From NCBI RefSeq assembly GCF_000231445.1, contig NZ_AGFR01000012.1, positions 53,799 through 117,798 of the forward strand: a stretch of 64,000 nt of DNA. The letters are read 5' to 3'. Source of the stretch: Commensalibacter intestini A911. GTDB taxonomy: Bacteria > Pseudomonadota > Alphaproteobacteria > Acetobacterales > Acetobacteraceae. Positions 52,608 to 60,846 of the stretch are shown here, piece by piece. Within the stretch, counting starts at the first letter, position 1; each line of letters starts with the position of its first letter. Below the pieces are notes generated by a model that was given only the letters and a program-made list of their open reading frames with translations, did not search any database and was not told where the DNA came from. The position numbers and the translations under genes are program-made.

Positions 52608-53792
52608 ATGACTGAAGAATTTCATCGCATCCGCCGTCTCCCTCCTTATGTTTTTGCAGAAGTTAACGCGGCGAAAAAAGCAGCACGAGCCCGCGGTGAA
52701 GACATTATCGATTTAGGCATGGGCAATCCAGACAGCCGTCCACCTGAACATGTTGTGCAAAAACTGGTTGAAGCAACATCTTCTCCTAGAGTTCATGGAT
52801 ATTCAGTTAGCCGTGGTATTCCTGGACTACGCAAAGCTCTCGTCAGTTATTATGAGCGCCGTTTTAATGTTGCTTTAGATCCAGAAAAAGAAGCTATTGT
52901 TACCCTTGGATCAAAAGAGGGATTAGCAAATCTGGCGTCTGCGATTACCAGCCCAGGTGATACGATCCTAGTCCCTAATCCTTCCTATCCCATTCATCAA
53001 TTTGGATTCATTATTGCTGGCGCTGCTGTCCGCTCTATTCCAGCAACACCTGATGAAAATATGCTAGAAGCACTAAAACGTGCGGTTCATCATTCTATTC
53101 CAAAACCAACTGCACTGATTGTTAACTTCCCTTCTAATCCAACTTCTTATGTTGCAAGTTTAGATTTCTATCGTGAACTGGTTGCTTTTGCTAAAAAAGA
53201 GTCAATTTGGATTCTTTCTGACCTCGCTTATGCAGAACTTTATTATGGCGATCAAATCCCACCTTCTATTCTAGAAGTTCCTGGAGCAAAAGATATTGCG
53301 GTTGAATTCACATCGATGTCCAAAACTTATTCGATGGCTGGATGGCGAATTGGATTTGCTGCAGGCAATCCAAAACTCATTGCCGCTTTAACACGTATTA
53401 AATCCTATCTAGATTATGGAGCATTCACTCCGATTCAAATTGCAGCCGTTGCAGCATTGAATGGCCCACAAGATTATATTCAAGAAATGCGTGACCTTTA
53501 TAAAGACCGCAGAGATACTCTAATCAAAGGATTACATAATGCAGGATGGGATGTCCCTTCACCACCTGCGTCTATGTTTGCTTGGGCACCAATTCCTGAA
53601 CAATTTAAACATCTAGGCAGCGTGGAATTCTCTAAATTACTCCTTAAAGAAGCTCAAGTCGCCGTTGCTCCTGGCCTTGGCTTTGGTGAATATGGAGATG
53701 ATTTTGTTCGCATCGGACTAGTTGAAAATACACAAAGATTAAGGCAAGCTTGTCGTTCGATTAAAACTTTTATGAATTCGTATTCAAAGTAA
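52608..53792 (+). CDS. alaC: Alanine/valine-type aminotransferase (AlaC-like)
   Basis: 394-residue PLP aminotransferase, fold type I. FHRIRRLPPYVF at the start and DLGMGNPDSRPP near 39 are characteristic of the AlaC/LL-DAP-aminotransferase-like group; PSNPTSYVA near 165, SDLAYAELYYG near 207 and the PLP lysine in SMSKTYSMAG (Lys239) follow. It is expected to make alanine from pyruvate and glutamate. Next to homoserine dehydrogenase, which is a conserved arrangement in related genomes as I recall. An aspartate-aminotransferase-like role cannot be excluded. Confidence 0.88.
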   Translation: MTEEFHRIRRLPPYVFAEVNAAKKAARARGEDIIDLGMGNPDSRPPEHVVQKLVEATSSPRVHGYSVSRGIPGLRKALVSYYERRFNVALDPEKEAIVTLGSKEGLANLASAITSPGDTILVPNPSYPIHQFGFIIAGAAVRSIPATPDENMLEALKRAVHHSIPKPTALIVNFPSNPTSYVASLDFYRELVAFAKKESIWILSDLAYAELYYGDQIPPSILEVPGAKDIAVEFTSMSKTYSMAGWRIGFAAGNPKLIAALTRIKSYLDYGAFTPIQIAAVAALNGPQDYIQEMRDLYKDRRDTLIKGLHNAGWDVPSPPASMFAWAPIPEQFKHLGSVEFSKLLLKEAQVAVAPGLGFGEYGDDFVRIGLVENTQRLRQACRSIKTFMNSYSK

Positions 53793-53830
53793 CTTTACAT
53801 TTTTCTATCGTAAACTGGAGAACATTTTTT

Positions 53831-55153
53831 ATGAATACCCCTTCTTCTCAGAAACCTTTAAAGCTAGGAATAGCTGGTCTTGGAACTGTTGGTGGTGGTG
53901 TTGTACGTGTTTTACAAACCAACGCACAATCCATTACTCACAAAGCAGGTCGCCCTATTGAAATCGTTGCCATCAGTGCAAGAAGCAAAGCGAAAAATCG
54001 AGGAATCGATTTATCCAATATTCAATGGTATGATAATGCTCTTGATCTTGTTTCCAACCCTGATATTGATGTGATTGTAGAACTGATTGGCGGGGCAAAT
54101 GGTATTGCTTACGATCTTGTATGCGCAGCCTTACGTGCAAATAAAGGGGTCATCACTGCAAACAAAGCCCTGATTGCTTTACATGGCGATGAATTAGCAA
54201 AACTTGCTGAAGAGAAAAATGTACCTCTTTTATTTGAAGCTGCTGTTGCTGGTGGAATTCCAGTTATTAAAACCATTAAAGAGGCCTTAACCCCAGATCG
54301 TTTAAAACGTATTGGCGGTATTTTAAATGGCACTTGTAACTATATTTTAACCGCAATGGCAAAAACAGGCTGCGATTTTAATGATATTTTAAAAGAAACC
54401 CAAGAGCTTGGCTATGCTGAAGCGGACCCTTCCACAGACATCGATGGTTTTGATGCTGCACATAAATTGGCAATTTTAGCCAGCCTTGGATTTGGACACA
54501 CCATTCATTTTGAAGATGTTTTCGTTGAAGGTATTCGTGGTATTAATCCTGATGATTTACATTATGCACAAGAGTTAGGATATACCATTAAATTAATCGG
54601 CGTTGCACAGCAACATGCCGATAATCGTATCGAATTACGTGTGCACCCTGCGTTACTCCCATGTGAAACCCCCTTAGCACGAGTAAACGGTGTTACCAAC
54701 GCCGTCTTTACCGAAGGTGAGTTCTCTGGCCGTTTAATGCTCGAAGGTGCTGGTGCTGGTGAAGGCCCTACCTCTACTGCCGTCAGCGCAGATATTATCG
54801 ATATTGCTAGAGGCTCTAATATTCCAATGTGGGGAACTGATTGGAAAGAATTAACACCAGCAACGGTTGTGTCTCGCAACGAATTTTATAAAGCCTATTA
54901 TATTCGTTTAATGGTACAAGATAAACCCGGTGTTGTTGCAGATATTGCAACCATTCTGAAAGAGCATAACGTATCATTACGTAGCTTATTACAGCATGGA
55001 ACATCTTCTGATATTGACACTTCTAATATTGTTCCTATCATTCTGGTCACCCATCAAACCAAAGAAGAATCTTTATTATACGCTTTACGCGAAATTCAAA
55101 AACTACCTGCTATTACAGAAAAACATATTATGCTTCGTATAGAAGAAGCATAA
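53831..55153 (+). CDS. hom: Homoserine dehydrogenase
   Basis: NAD(P)-dependent reduction of aspartate semialdehyde to homoserine, leading to threonine and methionine. 440 residues. Rossmann loop GLGTVGGGVV (about 16-25), NKALIALHG near 110, GGILNGTCNYILTAM near 162, AEADPSTDIDGFDAAHK near 196 and a C-terminal ACT domain (about 350-425) for feedback control. CTGGAG lies about 12 bp before the ATG. Second gene of alaC-hom-glpX-recJ. Confidence 0.96.
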   Translation: MNTPSSQKPLKLGIAGLGTVGGGVVRVLQTNAQSITHKAGRPIEIVAISARSKAKNRGIDLSNIQWYDNALDLVSNPDIDVIVELIGGANGIAYDLVCAALRANKGVITANKALIALHGDELAKLAEEKNVPLLFEAAVAGGIPVIKTIKEALTPDRLKRIGGILNGTCNYILTAMAKTGCDFNDILKETQELGYAEADPSTDIDGFDAAHKLAILASLGFGHTIHFEDVFVEGIRGINPDDLHYAQELGYTIKLIGVAQQHADNRIELRVHPALLPCETPLARVNGVTNAVFTEGEFSGRLMLEGAGAGEGPTSTAVSADIIDIARGSNIPMWGTDWKELTPATVVSRNEFYKAYYIRLMVQDKPGVVADIATILKEHNVSLRSLLQHGTSSDIDTSNIVPIILVTHQTKEESLLYALREIQKLPAITEKHIMLRIEEA

Positions 55154-55177
55154 GTATCACGTAAGGAATATTCCTCC

Positions 55178-56176
55178 ATGCCTCTTTCTTCTCCTGTTAC
55201 TGCTTATCGTGTCCCTGATCGTAACTTAGCACTTGAATTAGTACGCGTTACCGAAGCGGCAGCCATCGAATCATTCCATTGGATTGGTCGTGGCAAAAAG
55301 AATGAAGCAGATAATGCCGCGGTTGAAGGAATGAGGCGTGCTTTTGATACTGTCGGCATTTCTGGCACCGTCGTCATTGGCGAAGGAGAAATGGACGAAG
55401 CACCAATGTTATATATTGGTGAAAAAGTTGGCTCTGGTGGCCAAAAAATGGATATTGCTGTTGATCCTTTGGAGGGCACTAATTTAACTGCAAAAAACCT
55501 TCCCAACGCAATTACCGTAGTTGCATTGGCAGAAGAAGGAAAATTCCTTCATGCTCCAGATATTTATATGGACAAAATTGCAATTGGCCCTGATTATCCT
55601 GAAGGAATTATCGATATTGATAATTCTATTGAAACCAATTTGCGCAACCTTGCCAAGGCAAAAAAGGTTGATGTTTCTGAAATTATCTTAAGTACTTTGG
55701 ATAGAGACCGTCATGAAGAAATTATTGCTAAAGCCCATGAAATCGGTGCACGCGTAAAATTACTATCTGATGGTGACGTCGCTGGAATTATCGCCACCTG
55801 TATTCCAAACAGTAATGTTGATATTTTCATTGGCTCTGGTGGTGCTCCAGAAGGTGTTTTAGCAGCGGCAGCACTACGATGCTTTGATGGACAAATGCAA
55901 GGACGTTTACTCTTCGAAAATCAATCACAAATTGACCGTGCAAAAACAATGAGCAAAGAAGATCCTCAAAGAAAGCTCTTTTTAAACGATATGGCCAGTG
56001 GAGATGTCTTCTTTTCTGCAACGGGTGTTACAAGTGGAGATATTCTTCAAGGCGTAAAATGGAGAGGAAAACATGTATGGACAAACTCTTTAGTCACACG
56101 ATCTCGTTCTAAAACCGTTAGATTTTTTAATGTCCGCCATGATTTACTAGTACAGCCCTTATCAGCCCGTGTCTAA
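55178..56176 (+). CDS. glpX: Class II fructose-1,6-bisphosphatase
   Basis: Hydrolyses fructose-1,6-bisphosphate (and often sedoheptulose-1,7-bisphosphate) for gluconeogenesis. 332 residues. ESFHWIGRGKKNEAD near 31, GEGEMDEAPMLYIGE near 69 and DPLEGTN (about 97-103) are the class II metal-site motifs; SGGAPEGVLAAAALR near 220 follows. Its last 8 bp overlap the recJ GTG start. Third gene of the four-gene unit. Confidence 0.96.
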   Translation: MPLSSPVTAYRVPDRNLALELVRVTEAAAIESFHWIGRGKKNEADNAAVEGMRRAFDTVGISGTVVIGEGEMDEAPMLYIGEKVGSGGQKMDIAVDPLEGTNLTAKNLPNAITVVALAEEGKFLHAPDIYMDKIAIGPDYPEGIIDIDNSIETNLRNLAKAKKVDVSEIILSTLDRDRHEEIIAKAHEIGARVKLLSDGDVAGIIATCIPNSNVDIFIGSGGAPEGVLAAAALRCFDGQMQGRLLFENQSQIDRAKTMSKEDPQRKLFLNDMASGDVFFSATGVTSGDILQGVKWRGKHVWTNSLVTRSRSKTVRFFNVRHDLLVQPLSARV

Positions 56177-57992
56177 TTTAACAGAAAATACTTCTATTGA
56201 AGCTCCCCTTGTCCTGAATGTTCAACAAAGCTTTTCTGGACGAAGGTGGCTATGGCGCATGCCTTCTTCTTATGATTCTACAACACTGGATCGACATGCC
56301 CAACATATTGCTCAAAAAGCATCTTTATACGATATTGTTGGCAGAATGATTGCGGTTCGAGGGGTCTCTCCTCAATCAGTAGAACATTTTCTTGATCCAA
56401 AATTAAAGAATTTACTCCCTAATCCATCTAGCCTAAAAGATATGAACAAAGCTGCTGATCGCATTGCAACAGCCATTATCAACCATGAAAAAATTGCGAT
56501 TTTTGGTGATTATGACGTTGATGGCGGCTGTTCTTCTGCAATTTTAAAGCAGTTTTTTAACAGTCTAGGCAATCAACCGATCACTTATATTCCTGACCGT
56601 TTTAAAGAAGGATATGGCCCGAACACCAAAGCCCTGCAAAGCCTCATCGATCAAGACGTAACGCTTATTATTTGCGTAGATTGTGGTGCTGCATCTCATA
56701 CAGTTTTTGATGAGACCAATCAAGAAAATACCGATATTATTGTTTTAGACCATCATAAATGTGAAAGTGCGCCCAATATTTTTGCAACGGTTAATCCAAA
56801 CCGTTTAGACTGCACCTCAGGATTAGGATATTTATGTGCTGGCGGGGTGAGTTTTATTACTGCCATCGCCGTTAACAGAGCTTTACAACAACAAAATTAT
56901 TTTGAAAATTATCCTAAACCTGACTTATTACAATTATTAGATTTAGTCGCACTTTCAACCATTTGTGACGTGATGCCTTTAACAGGGTTAAATCGTGCAT
57001 TGGTAACGCAAGGATTAAAAATCTTAGCCAAAAGAGAGCGTATCGGACTTGCTGCGTTATTAGAAGTCTCAGGCGTGCAAAAAACACCTGATGCATTCAG
57101 CTGTGGCTTCGCATTGGGGCCTCGGATTAATGCTGGCGGACGTATTTCAGAATCTGATTTAGGATTAAAGCTCCTCTCCTGCTCTAATCCGATTGAAGCA
57201 CATCAGCTCGCTGAACGATTAGACACAATTAACAAGCAACGTCAAAATGTCGAACAAGGCATGTTACAACAAGCAACAGATTTAGCGATAGAGCAACATG
57301 AAAAAGGTGCTCCTGTTATTTTATTACATCATGCAGACTGGCATCCTGGTATTGTTGGCATTGTAGCTGGAAGAATCAAAGAGCAACTTAATCGTCCAAC
57401 TTTAATTGGTGCAGAATTATCAGATGGCACGGTTAAAGGTTCTGGGCGTTCGATTACAGGGTTAGACTTAGGTGCTGCAATTATTGCTGCCAGACAAGCT
57501 GGCCTGCTATTAAGTGGTGGTGGTCATGCAATGGCCGCTGGATATAGCTATCAAAAAGACAAGGCTGAAGAACTTCACCAATTTTTAAATCAATATCTTG
57601 CGGAAGCCTCAGAACATCCAACGGTTGTCGATTTAGAAATCGAAGGTATTTCAACGGTTTCTGGAGCTTCTGTGGAACTCGCAAAGCAAATTGAACGATT
57701 AACCCCTTTTGGTAATGGCAATGATGAGCCTTTAATTGCCTTATCCCATGTTCATATTATTCGTTCGGACAGGATTGGAAAAGATAATAATACGTTACGA
57801 TTAACTTTGCAGGGTGAAAATGGTTCCAGTATCAAAGCATTAATGTTTAAAGCTGATCAGAATCCAATTACACCTTATTTAGAAGATTATAATAATCGTC
57901 GTCCGATGCATTTAGCAGGTTGGTTACGCACAAATAGCTGGAATGGCAGGGAAAATGCCGACTTTTTTATAAAAGATGCAGCTTTTGCATAA
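56169..57992 (+). CDS. recJ: Single-stranded-DNA-specific exonuclease RecJ
   Basis: 5'-3' exonuclease of the RecF and mismatch-repair pathways. 607 residues from GTG 56169, inside the end of glpX, so translation is coupled. The DHH phosphoesterase motifs are visible: FGDYDVDGGCS near 115, CVDCGA near 171 and VLDHHKC near 196. The DHHA1 half has HPGIVGIVAGRIKEQ near 395 and GGGHAMAAGYSY near 452. Last gene of alaC-hom-glpX-recJ. Confidence 0.96.
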   Translation: MSNLTENTSIEAPLVLNVQQSFSGRRWLWRMPSSYDSTTLDRHAQHIAQKASLYDIVGRMIAVRGVSPQSVEHFLDPKLKNLLPNPSSLKDMNKAADRIATAIINHEKIAIFGDYDVDGGCSSAILKQFFNSLGNQPITYIPDRFKEGYGPNTKALQSLIDQDVTLIICVDCGAASHTVFDETNQENTDIIVLDHHKCESAPNIFATVNPNRLDCTSGLGYLCAGGVSFITAIAVNRALQQQNYFENYPKPDLLQLLDLVALSTICDVMPLTGLNRALVTQGLKILAKRERIGLAALLEVSGVQKTPDAFSCGFALGPRINAGGRISESDLGLKLLSCSNPIEAHQLAERLDTINKQRQNVEQGMLQQATDLAIEQHEKGAPVILLHHADWHPGIVGIVAGRIKEQLNRPTLIGAELSDGTVKGSGRSITGLDLGAAIIAARQAGLLLSGGGHAMAAGYSYQKDKAEELHQFLNQYLAEASEHPTVVDLEIEGISTVSGASVELAKQIERLTPFGNGNDEPLIALSHVHIIRSDRIGKDNNTLRLTLQGENGSSIKALMFKADQNPITPYLEDYNNRRPMHLAGWLRTNSWNGRENADFFIKDAAFA

Positions 57993-58008
57993 AAATGTTT
58001 TTTTGTTC

Positions 58009-58037
58009 TTGACCTAATTACCCTTCACATGTATTAA
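58009..58037 (+). promoter_or_regulatory. Strong promoter of the first tRNA-Glu gene
   Basis: TTGACC (58009-58014), 17-bp spacer, TATTAA (58032-58037), 17 bp before the tRNA start. Fits a sigma-70-type tRNA promoter. Confidence 0.7.
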
Positions 58038-58053
58038 GAACGTCATTGCCTCT

Positions 58054-58129
58054 GTCCCGTTCGTCTAGAGGCCTAGGACATCGCCCTTTCACGGCGGCAA
58101 CACGGGTTCGAATCCCGTACGGGACGCCA
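58054..58129 (+). tRNA. tRNA-Glu (anticodon TTC), copy 1
   Basis: 76 nt with encoded CCA. Acceptor GTCCCGT/ACGGGAC, discriminator G73, anticodon stem TCGCC/GGCGG with loop CTTTCAC (TTC), T arm with TTCGAAT. Identical to copy 2. Confidence 0.97.
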
Positions 58130-58203
58130 ATCATTTAAACTATGATTGTTGGTGTTTAGACTACATAGCTCGTTCTGCTATTCAAAAAGAACACATTGCC
58201 TCT

Positions 58204-58279
58204 GTCCCGTTCGTCTAGAGGCCTAGGACATCGCCCTTTCACGGCGGCAACACGGGTTCGAATCCCGTACGGGACGCCA
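58204..58279 (+). tRNA. tRNA-Glu (anticodon TTC), copy 2
   Basis: 76 nt, identical to copy 1, exactly 150 bp downstream. The flanks CATTGCCTCT before and CCAATCATTTAA after are also shared, showing a tandem duplication. Confidence 0.97.
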
Positions 58280-58361
58280 ATCATTTAAAAATGTGATTGC
58301 TGCGAATTACTAAATCTCATACTATAATAAGCTAATATTTTTGCTATGATACATAGCCTAT

Positions 58362-58437
58362 GTCCCGTTCGTCTAGAGGCCTAGGACGCTGCCTTCTCAA
58401 GGCGGTAACACGGGTTCGAATCCCGTACGGGATACCA
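58362..58437 (+). tRNA. tRNA-Glu (anticodon CTC)
   Basis: 76 nt with encoded CCA. The D arm and T arm match the TTC copies. Anticodon stem CTGCC/GGCGG with loop TTCTCAA gives CTC. Position 72 is T and position 73 is A, so the acceptor begins with a G1-U72 wobble and an A discriminator, unlike the G1-C72 and G73 of the other two. Confidence 0.93.
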
Positions 58438-58520
58438 ATCATAAAAAATAATTGCTTTTCATCACTCTTCATTTTACATATGAATATTGCGAATAAAAAA
58501 CAGTATTGCTCAGTAAACAT

Positions 58521-59261
58521 ATGTTCAAATTTATATCAAAAATTGGTTATAGCCTATTAATATGCTGCCTTTTATCGGGATGTTACCATCTTGGAAATAT
58601 GTCACTGCATGTGAAGAATACTGCCTCTCCACAACTTATTCAACATACAGATGTTATTCTTGTCACAACCAGTCATCCAATATTTGAAGGTTTTGGAATA
58701 TTTAAAGACGCTAAAGAACGTGTAAAATCACATTTAACCGAACGCGGTTATACAGTCGTTGAAAAAAATAGCTCCATAAAACCAAATATATTTGTAATCA
58801 TAGATCCAGACTTGACAATAAGATCTTTTGAAAAGGGACAACTGGTATGTGAAATGCATTTCCTTGACATGTCTAGCATACAACCTATTGATAGTTATGG
58901 TAGTAGTCAAAATGCATATACGGTATGTTATAACCAGTTACATACTACCCTTACATATATATATGATTATAATTTAACCATTTACCGCCCTGAGACTGTT
59001 CCTAATGATATTAATCAATATATTGACTCTAAAGGCTATAAACAAAATCCCATTTTCTCCAGTAAAACCAACTATAAATCAAGCAAAATTGCGAATGTTA
59101 CGCCAATAGCCGATCAAATATATACAAATATTGATGCTAAAAAATATCAACAAATGGCAGATGCTATCTTTGCAACCTATCCTCTGAATCAAAATTCTCT
59201 TGTTTATTTCCAAAATACACCTGATGGATATATTCCTACCCAAATCATAAAAGAACAATAA
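58521..59261 (+). CDS. Lipoprotein of unknown function
   Basis: About 246 residues from ATG 58521; an in-frame TTG at 58506 would add five. No good ribosome site is visible for either. A lipoprotein signal ends in LLSGC (about Cys21). The mature part has short beta strands with ILVTTSHPIF and a TERGYTVVEKN...FVIIDPD block that is reminiscent of the next gene. I recognise no domain. It lies between tRNA-Glu and a second lipoprotein gene, 16 bp upstream of it, so they are probably co-transcribed. Tyr, Asn and Ser are frequent. Confidence 0.7.
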   Translation: MFKFISKIGYSLLICCLLSGCYHLGNMSLHVKNTASPQLIQHTDVILVTTSHPIFEGFGIFKDAKERVKSHLTERGYTVVEKNSSIKPNIFVIIDPDLTIRSFEKGQLVCEMHFLDMSSIQPIDSYGSSQNAYTVCYNQLHTTLTYIYDYNLTIYRPETVPNDINQYIDSKGYKQNPIFSSKTNYKSSKIANVTPIADQIYTNIDAKKYQQMADAIFATYPLNQNSLVYFQNTPDGYIPTQIIKEQ

Positions 59262-59277
59262 ATTTCAAGGAAATATC

Positions 59278-59892
59278 ATGTCGATTACCATTCACTCTCA
59301 CACGATAGTCAAACTATTTTCTTTTGGTTTCATTGTTGTCGCACTAAGCGCATGCGCCGAGAATATTACTACGCAAGAGCAAAGCCAGCACTATAATACC
59401 CCTATCCCAAGCAAAGCTATTATTCGCGTTATTGCTGATCGGTCTATTACGACACAAGATCCATTTACGAATTATAACTGGAACTATATAACGCAAGCGA
59501 AAATCAAAACTGAAGAAACATTTACTCGTTTAGGATATTCTGTTGTTGATACAGGGCTGGCTTCGAGTAATAAAGGAAGCCCAACTTTAATTGCAGTCGT
59601 GAATGCTCAACAAGATTCATTAAATAAAAGTAATATCCATTACTCTATGAATCTTTACAAACCCTTATCTCCGAACAATAGTCTGTTAAATTGCGATAGT
59701 GAACAGCAAAATCACAATATCTGCATTTCACCACAAAAGATTACAGACGCTCAGCAACTCTTTACAGCGACCTGCACCTATTCGGGCACGGCAAATGTTG
59801 CTTCTTTTGTGATGGAATATTGTGTAAAAAGTGCGTTTAATACCTATCCTCAAGGAAGTAATAAACATATTGTCTATACTATTCCAGAGTAA
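59278..59892 (+). CDS. Lipoprotein of unknown function, related to the preceding gene product
   Basis: 204 residues; lipoprotein signal with LSAC (about Cys26). A CAAGGA site lies about 7 bp before ATG. The block ETFTRLGYSVVDTG...LIAVVNAQQD has the same order as TERGYTVVEKN...FVIIDPD in the previous protein, so they may be diverged paralogues. Cys residues at CDSEQQNHNIC and CTYSGT...EYC could form disulfides. No family recognised. Second gene of a two-gene unit. Confidence 0.7.
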   Translation: MSITIHSHTIVKLFSFGFIVVALSACAENITTQEQSQHYNTPIPSKAIIRVIADRSITTQDPFTNYNWNYITQAKIKTEETFTRLGYSVVDTGLASSNKGSPTLIAVVNAQQDSLNKSNIHYSMNLYKPLSPNNSLLNCDSEQQNHNICISPQKITDAQQLFTATCTYSGTANVASFVMEYCVKSAFNTYPQGSNKHIVYTIPE

Positions 59893-60014
59893 ATTTATTT
59901 ATATCCCACAAAGAAATACTCTAGTAAGTTTTATTTATATCAATATGTTTTCATTGAGGAAACCAACCAAAATAGAAAAAATTGTCTATATACAATAAGC
60001 ATATTATCCGCTTA

Positions 60015-60803
60015 TCACACACTACTTTTTTCGAATTGCTCTTTTTCAATATCTCTAATAAAACGTAAAATCAGATTAATACTATTAAAAATAAACTTCG
60101 CTTCATAATAATCTAGCAAATTATTATCATGTGCTAACGATTGATTATTACGAATATCATTTAAATTATCAAAAATACTAATTGAGCTCTTAATGATCGC
60201 TTCTGAAGTCGTGGTTAACTTTTTTTCGTTTTTCAATAATTTTATATATTTACCAACACGGCTATGTAAAGGATCACTTTCTACGCAAACTGTTGAATCC
60301 TTCTGAGAAATCAAATATGCAAATTTTTTCATACAATATGTATGAAGACGATCCATAGCGACATGAGGTTTATTATTATCAATATACTGTTTAATAGATT
60401 GAACTAATTCCTCTAAAGTCTGATCTTGTATAAAACTATCTACCCCGTCAGCTTGAATAACATCACTCTGACCTTCAATTTCCTCAAGTAACCGTAAGAA
60501 GCGCTTTTCTATATCCTCTTTTTCTTCAATCGTCTCATTACAAGAAAAATGTTTGATACGATAATCCCATAAGGATTTTAAAACTTTTAAAACTATACTA
60601 GACGGTTCAAGCTCTATAAAAGCTCGCAAATGCTTAGCTTTTGATCCTCCATTTATTGCATATTTATTATCATAAATATTAATATTAAATTCATCCTGAA
60701 AATATTCAAAGAATGTTCTGTTACTAAAATCCAGAACATATCCACCATGCATACAAAATGCATCATCTAAAATTCTCATACGACGATATTTTAATTGAAC
60801 CAT
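60015..60803 (-). CDS. Abortive infection family protein (Abi_C / HEPN-like)
   Basis: 262 residues. The N-terminal part (about 10-85) with GGYVLDFSNRTFFEYFQDEF and GGSKAKHLRAFIE matches the AbiJ-type N-terminal domain seen in 'abortive infection family' proteins. The C-terminal part (about 140-250) matches Abi_C and contains Arg218-x6-His225 in the stretch DIRNNQSLAHDN, the RX4-6H pattern of HEPN ribonucleases. I infer a phage-defence RNase role; no antitoxin gene is adjacent. It lies 43 bp after ilvD on the same strand. A hairpin covers its probable ribosome site. Confidence 0.75.
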   Translation of the reverse strand: MVQLKYRRMRILDDAFCMHGGYVLDFSNRTFFEYFQDEFNINIYDNKYAINGGSKAKHLRAFIELEPSSIVLKVLKSLWDYRIKHFSCNETIEEKEDIEKRFLRLLEEIEGQSDVIQADGVDSFIQDQTLEELVQSIKQYIDNNKPHVAMDRLHTYCMKKFAYLISQKDSTVCVESDPLHSRVGKYIKLLKNEKKLTTTSEAIIKSSISIFDNLNDIRNNQSLAHDNNLLDYYEAKFIFNSINLILRFIRDIEKEQFEKSSV

Positions 60804-60810
60804 AATAAAA

Positions 60811-60834
60811 CCCTATAGAATAATCTCTATAGGG
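60811..60834 (-). promoter_or_regulatory. Hairpin overlapping the Abi gene ribosome site, terminator-like after ilvD
   Basis: On the minus strand CCCTATAG (60834-60827), loop AGATTATT, CTATAGGG (60818-60811), then TTTTATT and the ATG at 60803. The stem plus T run fits a terminator for ilvD, but its 3' arm also holds the only Shine-Dalgarno-like GGG, 7 bp before the Abi start. It may limit Abi translation. Confidence 0.55.
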
Positions 60835-60846
60835 CTCCCTTTAATC

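Noticed and set aside
58360..58560. Short open frame starting in the tRNA-Glu(CTC) gene
   Set aside because: It translates the tRNA itself; the cloverleaf is complete, so this is not a protein gene.
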